Shown here one piece after another: positions 43,809 to 53,731 of a DNA stretch of 58,404 nucleotides. This DNA is from Geitlerinema sp. PCC 9228 (lineage in GTDB: Bacteria; Cyanobacteriota; Cyanobacteriia; Cyanobacteriales; PCC-9228): positions 1 through 58,404 of the forward strand of contig NZ_LNDC01000132.1 of assembly GCF_001870905.1 (NCBI RefSeq). Direction: 5' to 3'. A model generated the notes under the pieces. The model did not search any database. It was not told where the DNA came from and worked only from the letters and a program-made list of their open reading frames with translations. Positions within the stretch are counted from its first letter, which is position 1, and every line of letters begins with the position of its first letter. Both the position numbers and the translations under genes were made by a program.

Positions 43809-44720
43809 TTACGCTTTTTTGCGCGTTAGTCCGATTCCTGCTCCTAAAAGGCTAACCGCCAACAGACCAACAAGTGAGGAAGATTCTGGAACGTCTTCTG
43901 GAGGCTCTGTGGGTTGGTCGGAAAACGTATTTGCTTGTAGAAAAACGCCAGAATCTAATATCCGATCGCTAGTATCTGCGATCGCCAGCTTGATAGTATG
44001 AGAGCCAGGTTCTAGATCCAATGCTTGCGCTTGGAAAACATCAGTAAATCCATCGTATTCGAGATTGAAGTTAGCGGGGTCGATATTTTGATTGAACTGG
44101 CTACTATTGTTGACGCTGTTCACCGTGTTAATAGAAACAGGCGTTGAAGGACCGGGAATCTTGGCAATGTTGGTACCGTCTAAGAAAAAGCCAAAAACAT
44201 CGTTAAACTGAGTACCTTCAAAATCAATATACTCCTCAGAAGCGAAGGCGTAGTTAAAAAATACATCTCCACCGGCACTTTCAAATTCAATTTCTAAGGA
44301 TGTAGCATCCTGTGTTGCACTGTTTTGCGGAATGAGAGTATCTAGATCGGAATCACCGCTAAAGAAATTCTCTGTGGAGGCTCCTCGCTTTAGCTCATCA
44401 TTTTCATCAAATCCTCCGGAAACTTCGTCTACGTCTCCATTACCGTTAGGACCTTCAGCATCCTTGGCTTGACCCGAAGTTAAGAGAATACCCGAATCGA
44501 TTCCAATTGAAGATTTTCCATTCGTGAAAGTTCCTGATGCACCATCAGCTCCCTTATAGGTAACCGAATTGACATTAATACCAGGACCTAGGATATTATT
44601 AGTTAAGTCTGTACCACTGTTATTCGGTGTGATGGTAACCGCTGTGGCAGAACCACCAGCCATTGCCAGACTAGAAACAACAGCTACTGTCCCTAATGAG
44701 AAAGTATGCTTGCGTTGCAT
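43809..44720 (-). CDS. Choice-of-anchor L domain PEP-CTERM protein
   Basis: A 303-residue exported protein. The signal peptide is about 1-28 (LGTVAVVSSLAMAGGSATA). The body reads as a choice-of-anchor L domain: ILGPGINVNSVTYKG, SIGIDSGILLTSGQA, FEFESAGGDVFFNYAFASEEY-like sequence, FNDVFGFFLDGTNIA and HTIKLAIADTSDRILDSGVFL. It ends with a PEP-CTERM tail (DVPESSSLVGLLAVSLLGAG, then RKKA). Such proteins are anchored through exosortase and are thought to work at the cell surface or in the extracellular matrix. The DTSDRILDSGVFL ending of the domain is strongly conserved. No exosortase gene is in the window. Confidence 0.85.
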   Translation of the reverse strand: MQRKHTFSLGTVAVVSSLAMAGGSATAVTITPNNSGTDLTNNILGPGINVNSVTYKGADGASGTFTNGKSSIGIDSGILLTSGQAKDAEGPNGNGDVDEVSGGFDENDELKRGASTENFFSGDSDLDTLIPQNSATQDATSLEIEFESAGGDVFFNYAFASEEYIDFEGTQFNDVFGFFLDGTNIAKIPGPSTPVSINTVNSVNNSSQFNQNIDPANFNLEYDGFTDVFQAQALDLEPGSHTIKLAIADTSDRILDSGVFLQANTFSDQPTEPPEDVPESSSLVGLLAVSLLGAGIGLTRKKA

Positions 44721-45289
44721 AAAGGAAAACTCCTAAAAAAATGTTCGCCTGAAAAAAGTAACTTTCGCAAGTTTTGAGAAGTCGTTTTGACTAGTACTGA
44801 GCGAGTACTGAGGGATAACCTAACGAAAAAATCAGCTTTTGTATAAATTTAATGGGGGGATTTACTGGAAAATTAAGAAAAAATAGCAAAATTTAAAGCT
44901 GAAATAAAGAAAATTAAAGATTTTCTTATTTTCTTTACGAAAAACAGTAAAAGCATGCGGTAATTGGTATTCATGAAGTACAGTTTTCAAAAAAAAACTG
45001 CTTGCAGGGAGATCGAGCTTGCAGGAAAATATTCTTGCTACGGGAAACTTTTCTATCTACGTATGGGGAAGTTCGGCGAACAATGTTTAAAGCTGTTTGC
45101 CGCTACAATTACGTACGTGACAATTTACGCTTTTTGGCTGAGACATCTATATACTAATCGGCAATTTAGCCGATGTAACAGGGATTGCCACAGGAAATAA
45201 TAGAGGAGTATTGCCAAAAAACACGTAAGTTCCTGGAAGGGAATTTACTGAAATTGAAAAAAAACACTCATTGGCAGGGAGTACGTATT
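44721..45289. other. Intergenic stretch, no gene recognised
   Basis: About 570 bp, AT-rich in its first half. Open frames here (for example 44964-45200) lack any recognisable family features. It should hold the promoters of the divergent PEP-CTERM and receiver genes, but none was assigned. Confidence 0.5.
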
Positions 45290-45772
45290 ATGGCTAGAAT
45301 TCTTCTTGTGGAAAGCGATCGCCTGTTGCGGCAAATTTTAACAGAAGTACTGCAATCCGAGAATTTTGACGTTCTAGACACCAACAGCAGAGAAGAAGGA
45401 TTGCGGTTAGCCATCCAATGGGTTCCCGATGTCATTGTCTGCGATGCCATGTTTCCCATTCAACTTGGAAATTTTCTCGATCGCTTGCACGAACATCCCA
45501 CAACCGCTAATATCCCCATTATAGTCTTAGCCACATCCAGCGCCATCGAGCCAATCTATACTTTGATTTCCAGCAAAACCACCTATTGGGTTAGGCCTTT
45601 AAATATTCCCATTTTGCTAGAGACCATTGCCAGACTTGGCAGCTGCAGTCATTCCCCTCATCCCCCATCCGAGTTCCAATGGCATCGCTTACCCAACTTA
45701 ACCATCCAACCGGAAATTGCCGAGCAGCCAACGTTTTCCGCAATCAAACTCCTTCGCATCGCCTCGGCATAA
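45290..45772 (+). CDS. Single-domain response regulator receiver, atypical
   Basis: A 160-residue receiver protein. The phosphoacceptor Asp is in PDVIVCDAMFP near 56, and the switch Thr is in IIVLATSS near 83. The acidic pocket reads VESD, and the normally conserved Lys is replaced by Arg in TYWVRPLN near 106. Phosphorylation may therefore be weakened or constitutive in effect. No output domain follows; the C-terminal 40 residues are unstructured. I chose the ATG at 45290 because the beta-1 strand (MARILLVESD) begins there; the frame extends upstream to 45185. The cognate kinase is not nearby. Confidence 0.8.
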   Translation: MARILLVESDRLLRQILTEVLQSENFDVLDTNSREEGLRLAIQWVPDVIVCDAMFPIQLGNFLDRLHEHPTTANIPIIVLATSSAIEPIYTLISSKTTYWVRPLNIPILLETIARLGSCSHSPHPPSEFQWHRLPNLTIQPEIAEQPTFSAIKLLRIASA

Positions 45773-45850
45773 AAATCGGCACATCCCCCGGAAGTTGGAA
45801 CAACCGGGGGGTTGAGTATAACTTCTCAATCCCTGGCAAGGAACCAAGAC

Positions 45851-47623
45851 CTACATGCGTTCCAAAGCCGGAATTCCCAACAACGAAAGTCCTAACTTAA
45901 GAGTACGTGCTGTTAGATAGCAAAGCATTAGACGGGACGTTCGCTGGGGTTCTTCCGCTTGCAACACCGGACAGCGGTCGTAAAATTGATTGAATTTCTG
46001 GCTTAACTCAAATAAATACTGACACAAACGGTTGGGCATCAGTTCCGCTTCCACCGATCGCAACACCTCCCCCAACTGCAGAATGTGTTTGGCAAGCCCC
46101 AGTTCCAACTCGTCGTCAAGTTGCAATTGAAAGTCCGATGCCTGGGATAGTTTCTGACTGGTTTCCCAATCAATACCGCCTTTGCGAGAGATGCCTTGAA
46201 TGCGTACGTAGGCATACAGCATGTAAGGCGCGGTGTTCCCTTGCAGTGCCAGCATTTTGTCGTAACTAAAAACGTAGTTGCTGGTGCGGTTCTGACTCAA
46301 GTCCGCATATTTGACGGCGCTAATGCCAACTACCTGCGCCACGCCATCGATGAATTCGGGGGTTTCTTCCCGCTGTTCTGCCGCCAAGCGTGTTTGTAGA
46401 TCCTTTTTGGCCCGGGAAATAGCTTCATCCAGCAAATCCCGTAGGCGAACGGTTTCCCCAGCCCGAGTTTTCAGCTTTTTCCCACCTTCCCCTTGTACCA
46501 AACCAAACGGAACGTGAACCGCTTCTACATTATCTGGCAGCCAACCGGCACGTCTGGCTACTTGAAATACCTGAGCAAAGTGCGTAGCTTGTCCGGCATC
46601 GGTGACGTAAATAATGCGATCGGCACCGTCTTGTTCTACCCGATAGCGCAAGGCAGCTAAATCTGTGGTCGCATAGTTGTAGCCGCCGTCGCTTTTCTGT
46701 ACGATGAGCGGTTGCGGGTCGCCAGAGCGGTTGGTAAATCCTTCCAAAAATACACATTTCGCCCCTTGGTCGGTTTCCAAAAGGCCGATTTTATCTAAAT
46801 CCGCTACTACTTGGGGTAGTAAGGGGTTATAAAAGGATTCTCCCCGTTCCGTTAGGCGTACGTCTAACAAATCGTAGATAACTTGAAATTCTTGCCGCGA
46901 CTGTTCGCAGAGAAACTTCCAGCCACGCACGCTTTCCTCATCTCCCGACTGCAATTTGACCACTTCCTGCCGGGCTTTGGTTTGGAAACCTTCATCTTCA
47001 TCAAATCGTTTTTTGGCTTGTTTGTAAAAAGAAACCAAATCGCCCAAGTCTAGGGCAGAAGCGCCAGTCAGTGCTTCCGGGCAAACCTCACGCAGGTAAG
47101 CAATGAGCATGCCAAATTGGGTTCCCCAATCCCCTACGTGGTTGAGGCGGAGAACGTCGTGACCGCGAAATTCTAAAATGCGGGCAATGCAATCGCCGAT
47201 AATGGTAGAGCGTAGATGCCCTACGTGCATTTCTTTGGCAATGTTGGGGCTGGAAAAATCCACCACCACTCGCTGCTGCGGATCGGCGGGTTCTATCCCC
47301 AAGCGATCGCTTGCCTGAATTTCTTGCAGTTGGGCGATGAGATATGCTGGGGTTAGGCGAATGTTAATAAATCCAGGACCGGCAATTTCCGGGGGATGGC
47401 TGATATCGCTAATTTCCAATGCATTGACAATGGCTGTGGCAATGTCTCTTGGTTTCTGCTGCAGGGGTTTGGCAAGAGACATGGCCGCATTGGATTGGTA
47501 ATCGCCAAATTTGGGGTTGTTGGTCGGGGCAAGCAACGGATCGCATTCGGCATATTCCTCGCCAAATGCAGCTACCAAAGCTTGCTGAAAACGCATTTGT
47601 AAAGTTTCTAAAGTAGAAGGCAT
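45851..47623 (-). CDS. argS: Arginyl-tRNA synthetase
   Basis: A 590-residue class I synthetase that charges tRNA-Arg. The N-terminal Add-1 domain covers about 1-100 ([13 protein letters not shown]). The HIGH-type motif is [16 protein letters not shown] near 120. The catalytic core continues with [18 protein letters not shown], and [32 protein letters not shown] provides the KMSKS-like region. The C-terminal anticodon-binding domain ends in [19 protein letters not shown]. The start is taken at the ATG 47623 (MPSTLETLQ); an upstream in-frame ATG at 47656 would add 11 residues. Confidence 0.97.
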   Translation of the reverse strand: MPSTLETLQMRFQQALVAAFGEEYAECDPLLAPTNNPKFGDYQSNAAMSLAKPLQQKPRDIATAIVNALEISDISHPPEIAGPGFINIRLTPAYLIAQLQEIQASDRLGIEPADPQQRVVVDFSSPNIAKEMHVGHLRSTIIGDCIARILEFRGHDVLRLNHVGDWGTQFGMLIAYLREVCPEALTGASALDLGDLVSFYKQAKKRFDEDEGFQTKARQEVVKLQSGDEESVRGWKFLCEQSRQEFQVIYDLLDVRLTERGESFYNPLLPQVVADLDKIGLLETDQGAKCVFLEGFTNRSGDPQPLIVQKSDGGYNYATTDLAALRYRVEQDGADRIIYVTDAGQATHFAQVFQVARRAGWLPDNVEAVHVPFGLVQGEGGKKLKTRAGETVRLRDLLDEAISRAKKDLQTRLAAEQREETPEFIDGVAQVVGISAVKYADLSQNRTSNYVFSYDKMLALQGNTAPYMLYAYVRIQGISRKGGIDWETSQKLSQASDFQLQLDDELELGLAKHILQLGEVLRSVEAELMPNRLCQYLFELSQKFNQFYDRCPVLQAEEPQRTSRLMLCYLTARTLKLGLSLLGIPALERM

Positions 47624-47692
47624 AGGGACCGATCGCGATCGATGGGAAACAAACAAAAAACCAGAAATTTCGAGCGTATCATATTTTGTCCC

Positions 47693-47986
47693 CTAGCAGA
47701 CCGTTTGCCAGCCTCCAAAGCGATCGCTATAGTAGCTTAAAATCCGATCGACCTGTTGGCGGGAGGCAACAGAAGCATTTTCGGTATAGCGCAGCCACAA
47801 ATGACCCACTTGACTCTGGTAGTAGTCGAATTGGGCATTCGTTGGCGATGCCAATCCCGTTTCCACGCCCACCACTTGTCGCAAATGGCTGGCCACCTCT
47901 CGATAGACACCGAGAGGCAAGCCAGCACAACGAAACTGGTAATCTATTTGGCTTTCGCTAGCAGTTTGAACGGACGGATGGCTCAT
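47693..47986 (-). CDS. Small conserved-looking hypothetical protein
   Basis: A 97-residue soluble protein with no signal peptide or membrane span. The composition is that of a real protein and codon use resembles the neighbours. Visible segments are FRCAGLPLGVYREVASHLRQ, a Gln/Tyr-rich middle (NAQFDYYQSQVGHLWLRY), and VASRQQVDRILSYYSDRFGG. No family or motif was recognised. It sits between the PedR-like regulator gene, 18 bp downstream, and argS, all leftward, so they could share a transcript. Confidence 0.7.
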   Translation of the reverse strand: MSHPSVQTASESQIDYQFRCAGLPLGVYREVASHLRQVVGVETGLASPTNAQFDYYQSQVGHLWLRYTENASVASRQQVDRILSYYSDRFGGWQTVC

Positions 47987-48004
47987 CTACAATCTTTGAA
48001 TAGG

Positions 48005-48313
48005 CTACGATACAGGTGCGTCTTTGGGGGCATCTTCGATCGCCGCCGCCGAAGGATTGGGCTGCGGTATCGTACAACAGTTTACATCATCCAGACAGAC
48101 TTTCCCCCATTGCAAAGCCCATCGCACCAAAGCTACCCGATTTTCCGTGGCCGTTTTATTCAAAATATTGCTGATATGATTGTCAACCGTCCGTTTGCTG
48201 ATCTCCAAGCGCTGGGAGATTTCCTGGTTGGTTAAGCCAGCAGTTACCAGTTCGATAACCTGCATTTCACGCTCGGAGAGAAAAATCCGACCGTTGGGAT
48301 CGCCACCAGTCAT
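48005..48313 (-). CDS. pedR: LuxR-type HTH regulator, PedR-like
   Basis: A 102-residue regulator consisting almost wholly of a LuxR/GerE helix-turn-helix domain: LSEREMQVIELVTAGLTNQE, then ISQRLEISKRTVDNHISNIL. The C-terminal RWALQWGKVCLDDVNCCT matches the small cyanobacterial regulator PedR, which senses photosynthetic electron flow through thioredoxin; several cysteines are present (VC, NCC). The start is the ATG at 48313 (MTGGDPNGRIF), with GGAG upstream; another in-frame ATG is at 48340. No receiver domain exists. Confidence 0.8.
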   Translation of the reverse strand: MTGGDPNGRIFLSEREMQVIELVTAGLTNQEISQRLEISKRTVDNHISNILNKTATENRVALVRWALQWGKVCLDDVNCCTIPQPNPSAAAIEDAPKDAPVS

Positions 48314-48340
48314 AAATAATTGCTCCCTATATCTGTACAT

Positions 48341-48975
48341 TTACTTACCTTATCTATTGTAATCACAAATGCGGCGATCGTTCCCAAGTCGAGCGAGAAA
48401 AATTTCCCGATCCCCGCAATGGTCTGTTGCCAGGCCTGCAGGAGAGTTTCCAATGGCTGCAGTGCGATCGAGCATCGATAGGCTCGGGGAGAGGGGTTCC
48501 CGTCGTTGGGAAAAGTGCTATCCCCTATGACATTTCCAGATGGCGCAGCTCGAGAGCAGTTCCCCATTTTTCGCACCATCCAACTGCTACCGCAGGCGAC
48601 TCGAGTCTAAATTATCTTTTATTGCTGGTGTTTTTTGAAGTTTCTTAAAAAAAATTAAGCCTCTTTTCCGACCGCAAGCAAATGGCAAATTGCTGCATTG
48701 ACTAGAAGTCACGAACAATTCAAAAGCTGCTTTAGGGGGAATTTTCTGAATTCCGATGCGATCGCTCCTTGGAGATAGGGAAAAAGCTGCTCTCGTATCT
48801 AGAAACCAAGAAAACCAGCACTGCCAACTTTTTTCTCGATTCCATTGTTGCGTTTGCCTATCTGGCAAACAGCCCAATTCCCCCCAACCAAACTCTTTTT
48901 TGAATCGCTTGGAGAACAACCCCGCTCAAGGTACAATAGCAAAGTTTACCAGCAGTCAATCGATTATGGAAAATT
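48341..48975. other. Intergenic stretch upstream of purH
   Basis: About 635 bp between the divergent pedR-like and purH genes. Leftward open frames at 48310-48579 and 48587-48919 lack family resemblance or convincing starts and are treated as chance. The stretch presumably carries both promoters. No riboswitch-like structure was recognised. Confidence 0.5.
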
Positions 48976-50541
48976 ATGGCGCGTGTAGCACTGCTCAGTA
49001 CCTATGACAAGACCAATTTGGTAGAATTTGCTCGTTCTCTGGTGGAAGAATTTGGCTTTGAACTGCTCAGTAGCGGTGGAACCGCGCGTACTCTAACCGA
49101 AGCAGGCTTGCCAGTGACACAGGTATCCGAGTACACTGGTTCTCCAGAAATGTTGGGCGGACGGGTCAAAACGCTACATCCAAAAATTCATGGCGGGATT
49201 TTAGCACGGCGAGATATTTCCCAAGACCAGCAAGATTTGGAAGACAGTCAAATTCGGGCCATCGATTTGGTGGTGGTGAATCTGTATCCCTTCGAGCAAA
49301 CCATTGCCCAACCGGGAGTTAGCTTGGCGGATGCGATCGAACAAATTGATATTGGTGGACCAACTTTGTTGCGTTCGGCAGCCAAAAATTTCCAACACGT
49401 AACGGTTTTGTGTTCTCCCCAGCAATACCAAAACTGCCTGGAAGACATGCGGCAAAATCAGGGCACTCCCAGCGACGGCTTCCGCCAGGATTGCGCTGCC
49501 CAAGCATTTTGGCACACCACTGTCTACGACCAAGCGATCGCTGCCTATCTCAGCCAGCAGTCTAGCGCCGAGGTTACCAGCGCCCCCACCATGCCGCAAC
49601 AATACGCGATCGCGGGGCATCAAATCCAAGCCCTCCGTTACGGCGAAAATCCCCACCAAACCGCCGCTTGGTATCAAATCGGTAGCCAAAGCACTGGCTG
49701 GGCAGCCGCCGAAAAACTGCAAGGGAAGGAACTCAGCTACAACAATCTCGTGGATCTGGAAGCCGCCAGAGCCATCATTGCCGAGTTCATGCAGCCAGAT
49801 ACGCCTCCCTGTGCTGCGGTTCTCAAACATACCAACCCTTGTGGCGTTGCCCAAGCTTCCCGTTTGGTAGAAGCCTACGAAAACGCCTTCGCCGCCGACT
49901 CCGTATCCGCCTTTGGTGGGATTGTTGCCCTCAACCGCGCCATCGATACCTCTACCGCCACGGCCTTAACCAAAACTTTTCTAGAATGTGTGGTGGCCCC
50001 TGGTTGCGAAGCGGAAGCCGCCGATATCCTCAAGAAAAAATCTAAAGTCCGCGTCCTTACTTTAGAAAACTTACTCGACGGTCCCACTAACAGCGTCAAA
50101 GCGATCGCGGGTGGGTTTTTGGTGCAATCCACCGACCAAGACATTGAAGGCACCAGCCAGTGGAAAGTGGTGACCCAGAAAGAACCTTCCCCCGAACAAT
50201 GGGAAGAACTCCTGTTTGCCTGGAAAGCCTGCAAGCACGTCAAATCCAACGCCATTGTCATTACCCGCGATCGCGCTACCATCGGGATTGGTGCCGGTCA
50301 AATGAACCGCGTTGGTGCTGCCAAAATTGCTTTGGAACAAGCAGGCGATCGCGCCAATGGTGCGGTCCTGGCAAGCGACGGCTTTTTCCCCTTTGACGAT
50401 ACCGTACGTAATGCGGCAACTCAGGGCATTCAAGCAATCGTTCAACCAGGGGGAAGTTTGCGCGATAACGATTCTATTGCCGCTGCCAACGAACTGGGTA
50501 TCCCTATGATTCTCACTAACGTACGTCACTTTTTGCATTGA
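48976..50541 (+). CDS. purH: Bifunctional AICAR formyltransferase/IMP cyclohydrolase
   Basis: A 521-residue PurH that carries out the last two steps of IMP synthesis. The N-terminal IMP cyclohydrolase domain (about 1-195) shows ALLSTYDKTNLVEFARSL, LLSSGGTARTL, GRVKTLHPKIHGGILARR and DIGGPTLLRSAAKN. The C-terminal transformylase shows LRYGENPHQTAAWY near 217, LKHTNPCGVAQ near 280 with the Lys-His pair, and DGFFPFDDTV with AIVQPGGSLRDND near the end. The length is normal. It is convergent with priA; a hairpin repeat lies between them. Confidence 0.97.
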   Translation: MARVALLSTYDKTNLVEFARSLVEEFGFELLSSGGTARTLTEAGLPVTQVSEYTGSPEMLGGRVKTLHPKIHGGILARRDISQDQQDLEDSQIRAIDLVVVNLYPFEQTIAQPGVSLADAIEQIDIGGPTLLRSAAKNFQHVTVLCSPQQYQNCLEDMRQNQGTPSDGFRQDCAAQAFWHTTVYDQAIAAYLSQQSSAEVTSAPTMPQQYAIAGHQIQALRYGENPHQTAAWYQIGSQSTGWAAAEKLQGKELSYNNLVDLEAARAIIAEFMQPDTPPCAAVLKHTNPCGVAQASRLVEAYENAFAADSVSAFGGIVALNRAIDTSTATALTKTFLECVVAPGCEAEAADILKKKSKVRVLTLENLLDGPTNSVKAIAGGFLVQSTDQDIEGTSQWKVVTQKEPSPEQWEELLFAWKACKHVKSNAIVITRDRATIGIGAGQMNRVGAAKIALEQAGDRANGAVLASDGFFPFDDTVRNAATQGIQAIVQPGGSLRDNDSIAAANELGIPMILTNVRHFLH

Positions 50542-50563
50542 TATTGCTAGAATCCTTTGTAAG

Positions 50564-50582
50564 GGGTGGGCGGTGCCCACCC
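50564..50582. terminator. Hairpin between convergent purH and priA
   Basis: A perfect 8-bp stem, GGGTGGGC-GGT-GCCCACCC, in the 55-bp gap between the two stops. It lacks a long T run and looks like a common cyanobacterial palindromic repeat that may serve as a bidirectional terminator. Confidence 0.5.
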
Positions 50583-50596
50583 TACTGGTTGAAAAA

Positions 50597-53188
50597 TTAT
50601 CCCAGATTCATGGGATCTACATCCACTGTTACGCTTACAGCCGCGGGACACTGACGGTGCAAATCTTCAATATCCGGCAATTGTAATCTCCGATGGCGAT
50701 CGCATTTCAACAAAATTTGCCAGCGATAACGTTTCGCCACGCGAACAATCGGTGCCGGTGCCGGTCCCAACAAATCGATTCCCAATTCCCCTTCTTCTTC
50801 TTCTTGTTCGGGAATCTGCAAAACCTCCCGCAAATAAGCCGCCAGCCGTTCCGACACCGCTTCCACTTCCTCTGCATGGTAGCCACTCACAGATAGCAAC
50901 ACCAACTGCCCGTAGGGAGGATAGCCCAAAGCTTGCCGCTGTTCCAACTCCGACGCCACAAAAGCCTCGTAATCGTAGCGCGCCACCGCCTCAATGGCCG
51001 GATGGTTGGGGGTATAGGTTTGCAAAATCGCCCGACCCGGATCTTCTCCCCTGCCAGCACGACCGGCTACCTGCGTTAACGTTTGAAATGCCCGTTCGCT
51101 GGCGCGGTAGTCAGAAATATTCAACAAACCATCTGCCGCCACAATTCCCACCAACGTTACTTGCGGTAAGTCTAACCCCTTGGTGAGCATTTGCGTTCCC
51201 ACCAGCAGTTTCCCTGCCCCCCGGGCAAATCGGTCCAACAACGCCCGATGGGCCCCTTTGGTGCGTGTCGTATCGCTGTCGAAGCGAATCGCACTCAACT
51301 GGGGGAATTTTTTGTGCAACTCTTGCATAACGCGCTGGGTGCCAGTGCCGAAATGTTTTAAATAAGGAGAGCCGCATGCCGGGCACTGTTGGGGATGGAC
51401 TTGCATGAAATTGCAGTAGTGGCAGCGCAACCACTCGCTGGCCCCTTCGTGGGTGTAGTGGTAAGCCAGGGAAACATCGCAGTTGGGACATTCCACCACG
51501 TAACCGCAACTGCGGCAGGAAACAAAGGTACTGTGACCGCGCCGGGGAATGAACAGCATGCCCTGGGCGTTGCTATTTTCTAGTTTTTGTAAGGCCGATT
51601 GCAGGTTGCGGCTAAAAATCGAACGGTTCCCCTGACGCAGTTCGTTGCGCATATCCACAACTTCGATATCTGGTAGGGGACGTGCGTGAATTCTTTCTGG
51701 TAAAGATAAGTAATAAGTTGGAGGTGATGTTTGAGATGCTGCGGTTTCCGGGGGCAAGTAACCGCGAATTTGCGCCCAAGTTTCAATCGATGGGGTCGCA
51801 GAACCCAAAAGTAAGGGACAGGATTCTAACTCGGCACGCCATTGAGCTACGGTTCGGGCGTGGTAAGTGGGAGTACGGTCTTGTTTGTAGCTGGCGTCGT
51901 ATTCTTCGTCTAAGACAATACAACCGAGATTTTTGAGGGGGGCAAAAATGGCTGTACGGGTGCCGATAACTACTTGTGGCGTATCTTCCAGCATCTGTCG
52001 CCAGGCATCGAAACGTTCCCCGTCGCTGAGGGCGCTGTGGTACACGCAAACGCGATCGCCAAAACGCGCCCGAAATCGGTCTGTCAGTTGCGGCGTTAAC
52101 CCAATTTCCGGCACCAACACAATGGCAGATTGCCCGGCTGCTAGGATAGGCGCGATCGCTTGCAGGTAAACCTCGGTTTTCCCGGAACCGGTGATTCCGT
52201 GCAGCAAAACCTGCCCGTAGCCATCCAATTCCCAAATTGTCTCCAATGCATATTTTTGCGATTCTGTCAAGGCTTTGGCACGATCCCGTTGGTGGGTGCC
52301 TTCCTGGGGAGAACGCAATCTTTCCCGCTGGGTAATTTCCACGCATCCCTTCTCTTGCAGCTTCTTCACCACCGAAGAACTGGTACGGCAAATTTGCAGC
52401 AATTCCTGCAACCACATATCGCCACCGCTGCGGCGCAAAACCTGTAAAACCTCCTGCTGCCGGGGAGTTAAATCTTCCGCCGGTAGATCCGATACCAACG
52501 TCACCGCCTGCTGCACCTTGGGCGTAGAATGCCTAGGAGGTTCCAAATAGCTTTCTACCCATCCCAGTTTTAACAATTCTCGAATGCCGCGATCGGCACG
52601 ATGGACCTGTTTGCGCAAATATTTCCAAGTATAATCCCCCGTTTTCGACTGTTGCAGCAACGCCAAAACTTCCTGCGCTGGCTGGCTGAGAAATATGGTT
52701 TGGCAGGGGCGGTAGTGGTTGCTTAACCGCAGGCGACGGGAACTTTTCCCCAACAATCCCGGCGGCAGTGCCGTGCGAATTACCGACATCAACGGGGCGT
52801 AGTAATAATGGGCTACCTTTTCCAGCAATTGCCAGTAGGTAGGGCGAAAAAATCCCGCTACCACCACATCCTCCACCAATCGCACGGTATCGGCACTGAG
52901 ATGGCTGGGCAATTCTTGACGGCGGCGAATCGCGATCGCGCCCATCTGCTGGGAAGCAAAAGGAACTGATAAAATATCCCCCGGCTGCACTTCCAAACCA
53001 TCGGGAATCTGATAAGTATACAGCGACTGCTGGGTTTGTGAACTCGCTTGCGGTACATCCACCAACACATCCACCCATTGCGGTTTCGGTGCGTTGCTGC
53101 TCCAACCAGCCGCATCGTAATTCCCCGCCGGCGTTGCCACCACAGCAGGAATCCTATTGATTCTGTCAGTTTGGAAGCTGTAATCCAT
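50597..53188 (-). CDS. priA: Primosomal protein N' (replication restart helicase PriA)
   Basis: An 863-residue PriA helicase that reloads the replisome at collapsed forks. The N-terminal 3'-end-binding domain covers about 30-140. Walker A is LLHGITGSGKTEVYLQ near 330. The DEAD-type box reads DEEYDASYKQD, where many bacteria have DEEH. LLGSATPSIETW and VGTQMLTKGLDLPQVTLV are further helicase motifs. The zinc-binding cysteines are in CRSCGYVVECPNCD and CHYCNFMQ, then CPACGS. The ATG at 53188 (MDYSFQTD) is preferred over one at 53209. Its start is 24 bp from the divergent GNAT gene. Confidence 0.96.
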   Translation of the reverse strand: MDYSFQTDRINRIPAVVATPAGNYDAAGWSSNAPKPQWVDVLVDVPQASSQTQQSLYTYQIPDGLEVQPGDILSVPFASQQMGAIAIRRRQELPSHLSADTVRLVEDVVVAGFFRPTYWQLLEKVAHYYYAPLMSVIRTALPPGLLGKSSRRLRLSNHYRPCQTIFLSQPAQEVLALLQQSKTGDYTWKYLRKQVHRADRGIRELLKLGWVESYLEPPRHSTPKVQQAVTLVSDLPAEDLTPRQQEVLQVLRRSGGDMWLQELLQICRTSSSVVKKLQEKGCVEITQRERLRSPQEGTHQRDRAKALTESQKYALETIWELDGYGQVLLHGITGSGKTEVYLQAIAPILAAGQSAIVLVPEIGLTPQLTDRFRARFGDRVCVYHSALSDGERFDAWRQMLEDTPQVVIGTRTAIFAPLKNLGCIVLDEEYDASYKQDRTPTYHARTVAQWRAELESCPLLLGSATPSIETWAQIRGYLPPETAASQTSPPTYYLSLPERIHARPLPDIEVVDMRNELRQGNRSIFSRNLQSALQKLENSNAQGMLFIPRRGHSTFVSCRSCGYVVECPNCDVSLAYHYTHEGASEWLRCHYCNFMQVHPQQCPACGSPYLKHFGTGTQRVMQELHKKFPQLSAIRFDSDTTRTKGAHRALLDRFARGAGKLLVGTQMLTKGLDLPQVTLVGIVAADGLLNISDYRASERAFQTLTQVAGRAGRGEDPGRAILQTYTPNHPAIEAVARYDYEAFVASELEQRQALGYPPYGQLVLLSVSGYHAEEVEAVSERLAAYLREVLQIPEQEEEEGELGIDLLGPAPAPIVRVAKRYRWQILLKCDRHRRLQLPDIEDLHRQCPAAVSVTVDVDPMNLG

Positions 53189-53212
53189 TGTCAATCGAAG
53201 CAACAACAAGTC

Positions 53213-53731
53213 ATGGAAATCAGCGAATCGAGCTCTCTACCTTCTACCGTCAATATTCGACCCGCCACTCCCGACGATGCGGAAGCCATATTTCAGCTTA
53301 TTCTAGCGCTAGCCGATTACGAAGAACTCTCCCACGAGGTCAAAGGAAGTCCGGCGCTGCTGAAAAAACATCTGTTCGGAGAGCGTCCATATGCAGAATG
53401 TATTGTAGCAGACCTAGATGGCAAGCTCGTGGGGCAGGCACTATTTTTTCATAATTTTTCTACATTCCTGGCACAGCCCGGGTTGTATCTAGAAGATTTG
53501 TTTGTTTTGCCAGCCTACCGCCGCCAGGGCATTGGTACGGCTTTGTTGCGATATGTGGCGAATATAGCTGTAGAACGGGGTTGCCATCGTTTGGATTGGC
53601 AGGTTTTGGCTTGGAACCAATCCGCGATCGCATTTTACCAGCGTATCGGTGCCCATGTTTTTGCCGAATGGCGCACTTGCCGGGTGACTGGAGATACGTT
53701 GCAGCAGCTAGCCCATATTTCCCGATCTTAA
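53213..53731 (+). CDS. GNAT-family N-acetyltransferase
   Basis: A 172-residue GNAT enzyme that transfers an acetyl group from acetyl-CoA to an amine. The acetyl-CoA motif is LEDLFVLPAYRRQGIGTALL near 100-118. IRPATPDDAEAIFQLI opens the fold, and WNQSAIAFYQRIGA is the C-terminal motif. The layout resembles diamine/thialysine acetyltransferases of the SAT1 type, but the substrate cannot be read. The start is the ATG at 53213, since homology begins shortly after it; the frame continues upstream antisense to priA. It overlaps the convergent queG gene by 4 bp. Confidence 0.88.
   Translation: MEISESSSLPSTVNIRPATPDDAEAIFQLILALADYEELSHEVKGSPALLKKHLFGERPYAECIVADLDGKLVGQALFFHNFSTFLAQPGLYLEDLFVLPAYRRQGIGTALLRYVANIAVERGCHRLDWQVLAWNQSAIAFYQRIGAHVFAEWRTCRVTGDTLQQLAHISRS

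Noticed and set aside
48587-48919. A 110-codon minus-strand open frame upstream of purH
   Set aside because: There is no family resemblance, no clear ribosome site and no supporting context.
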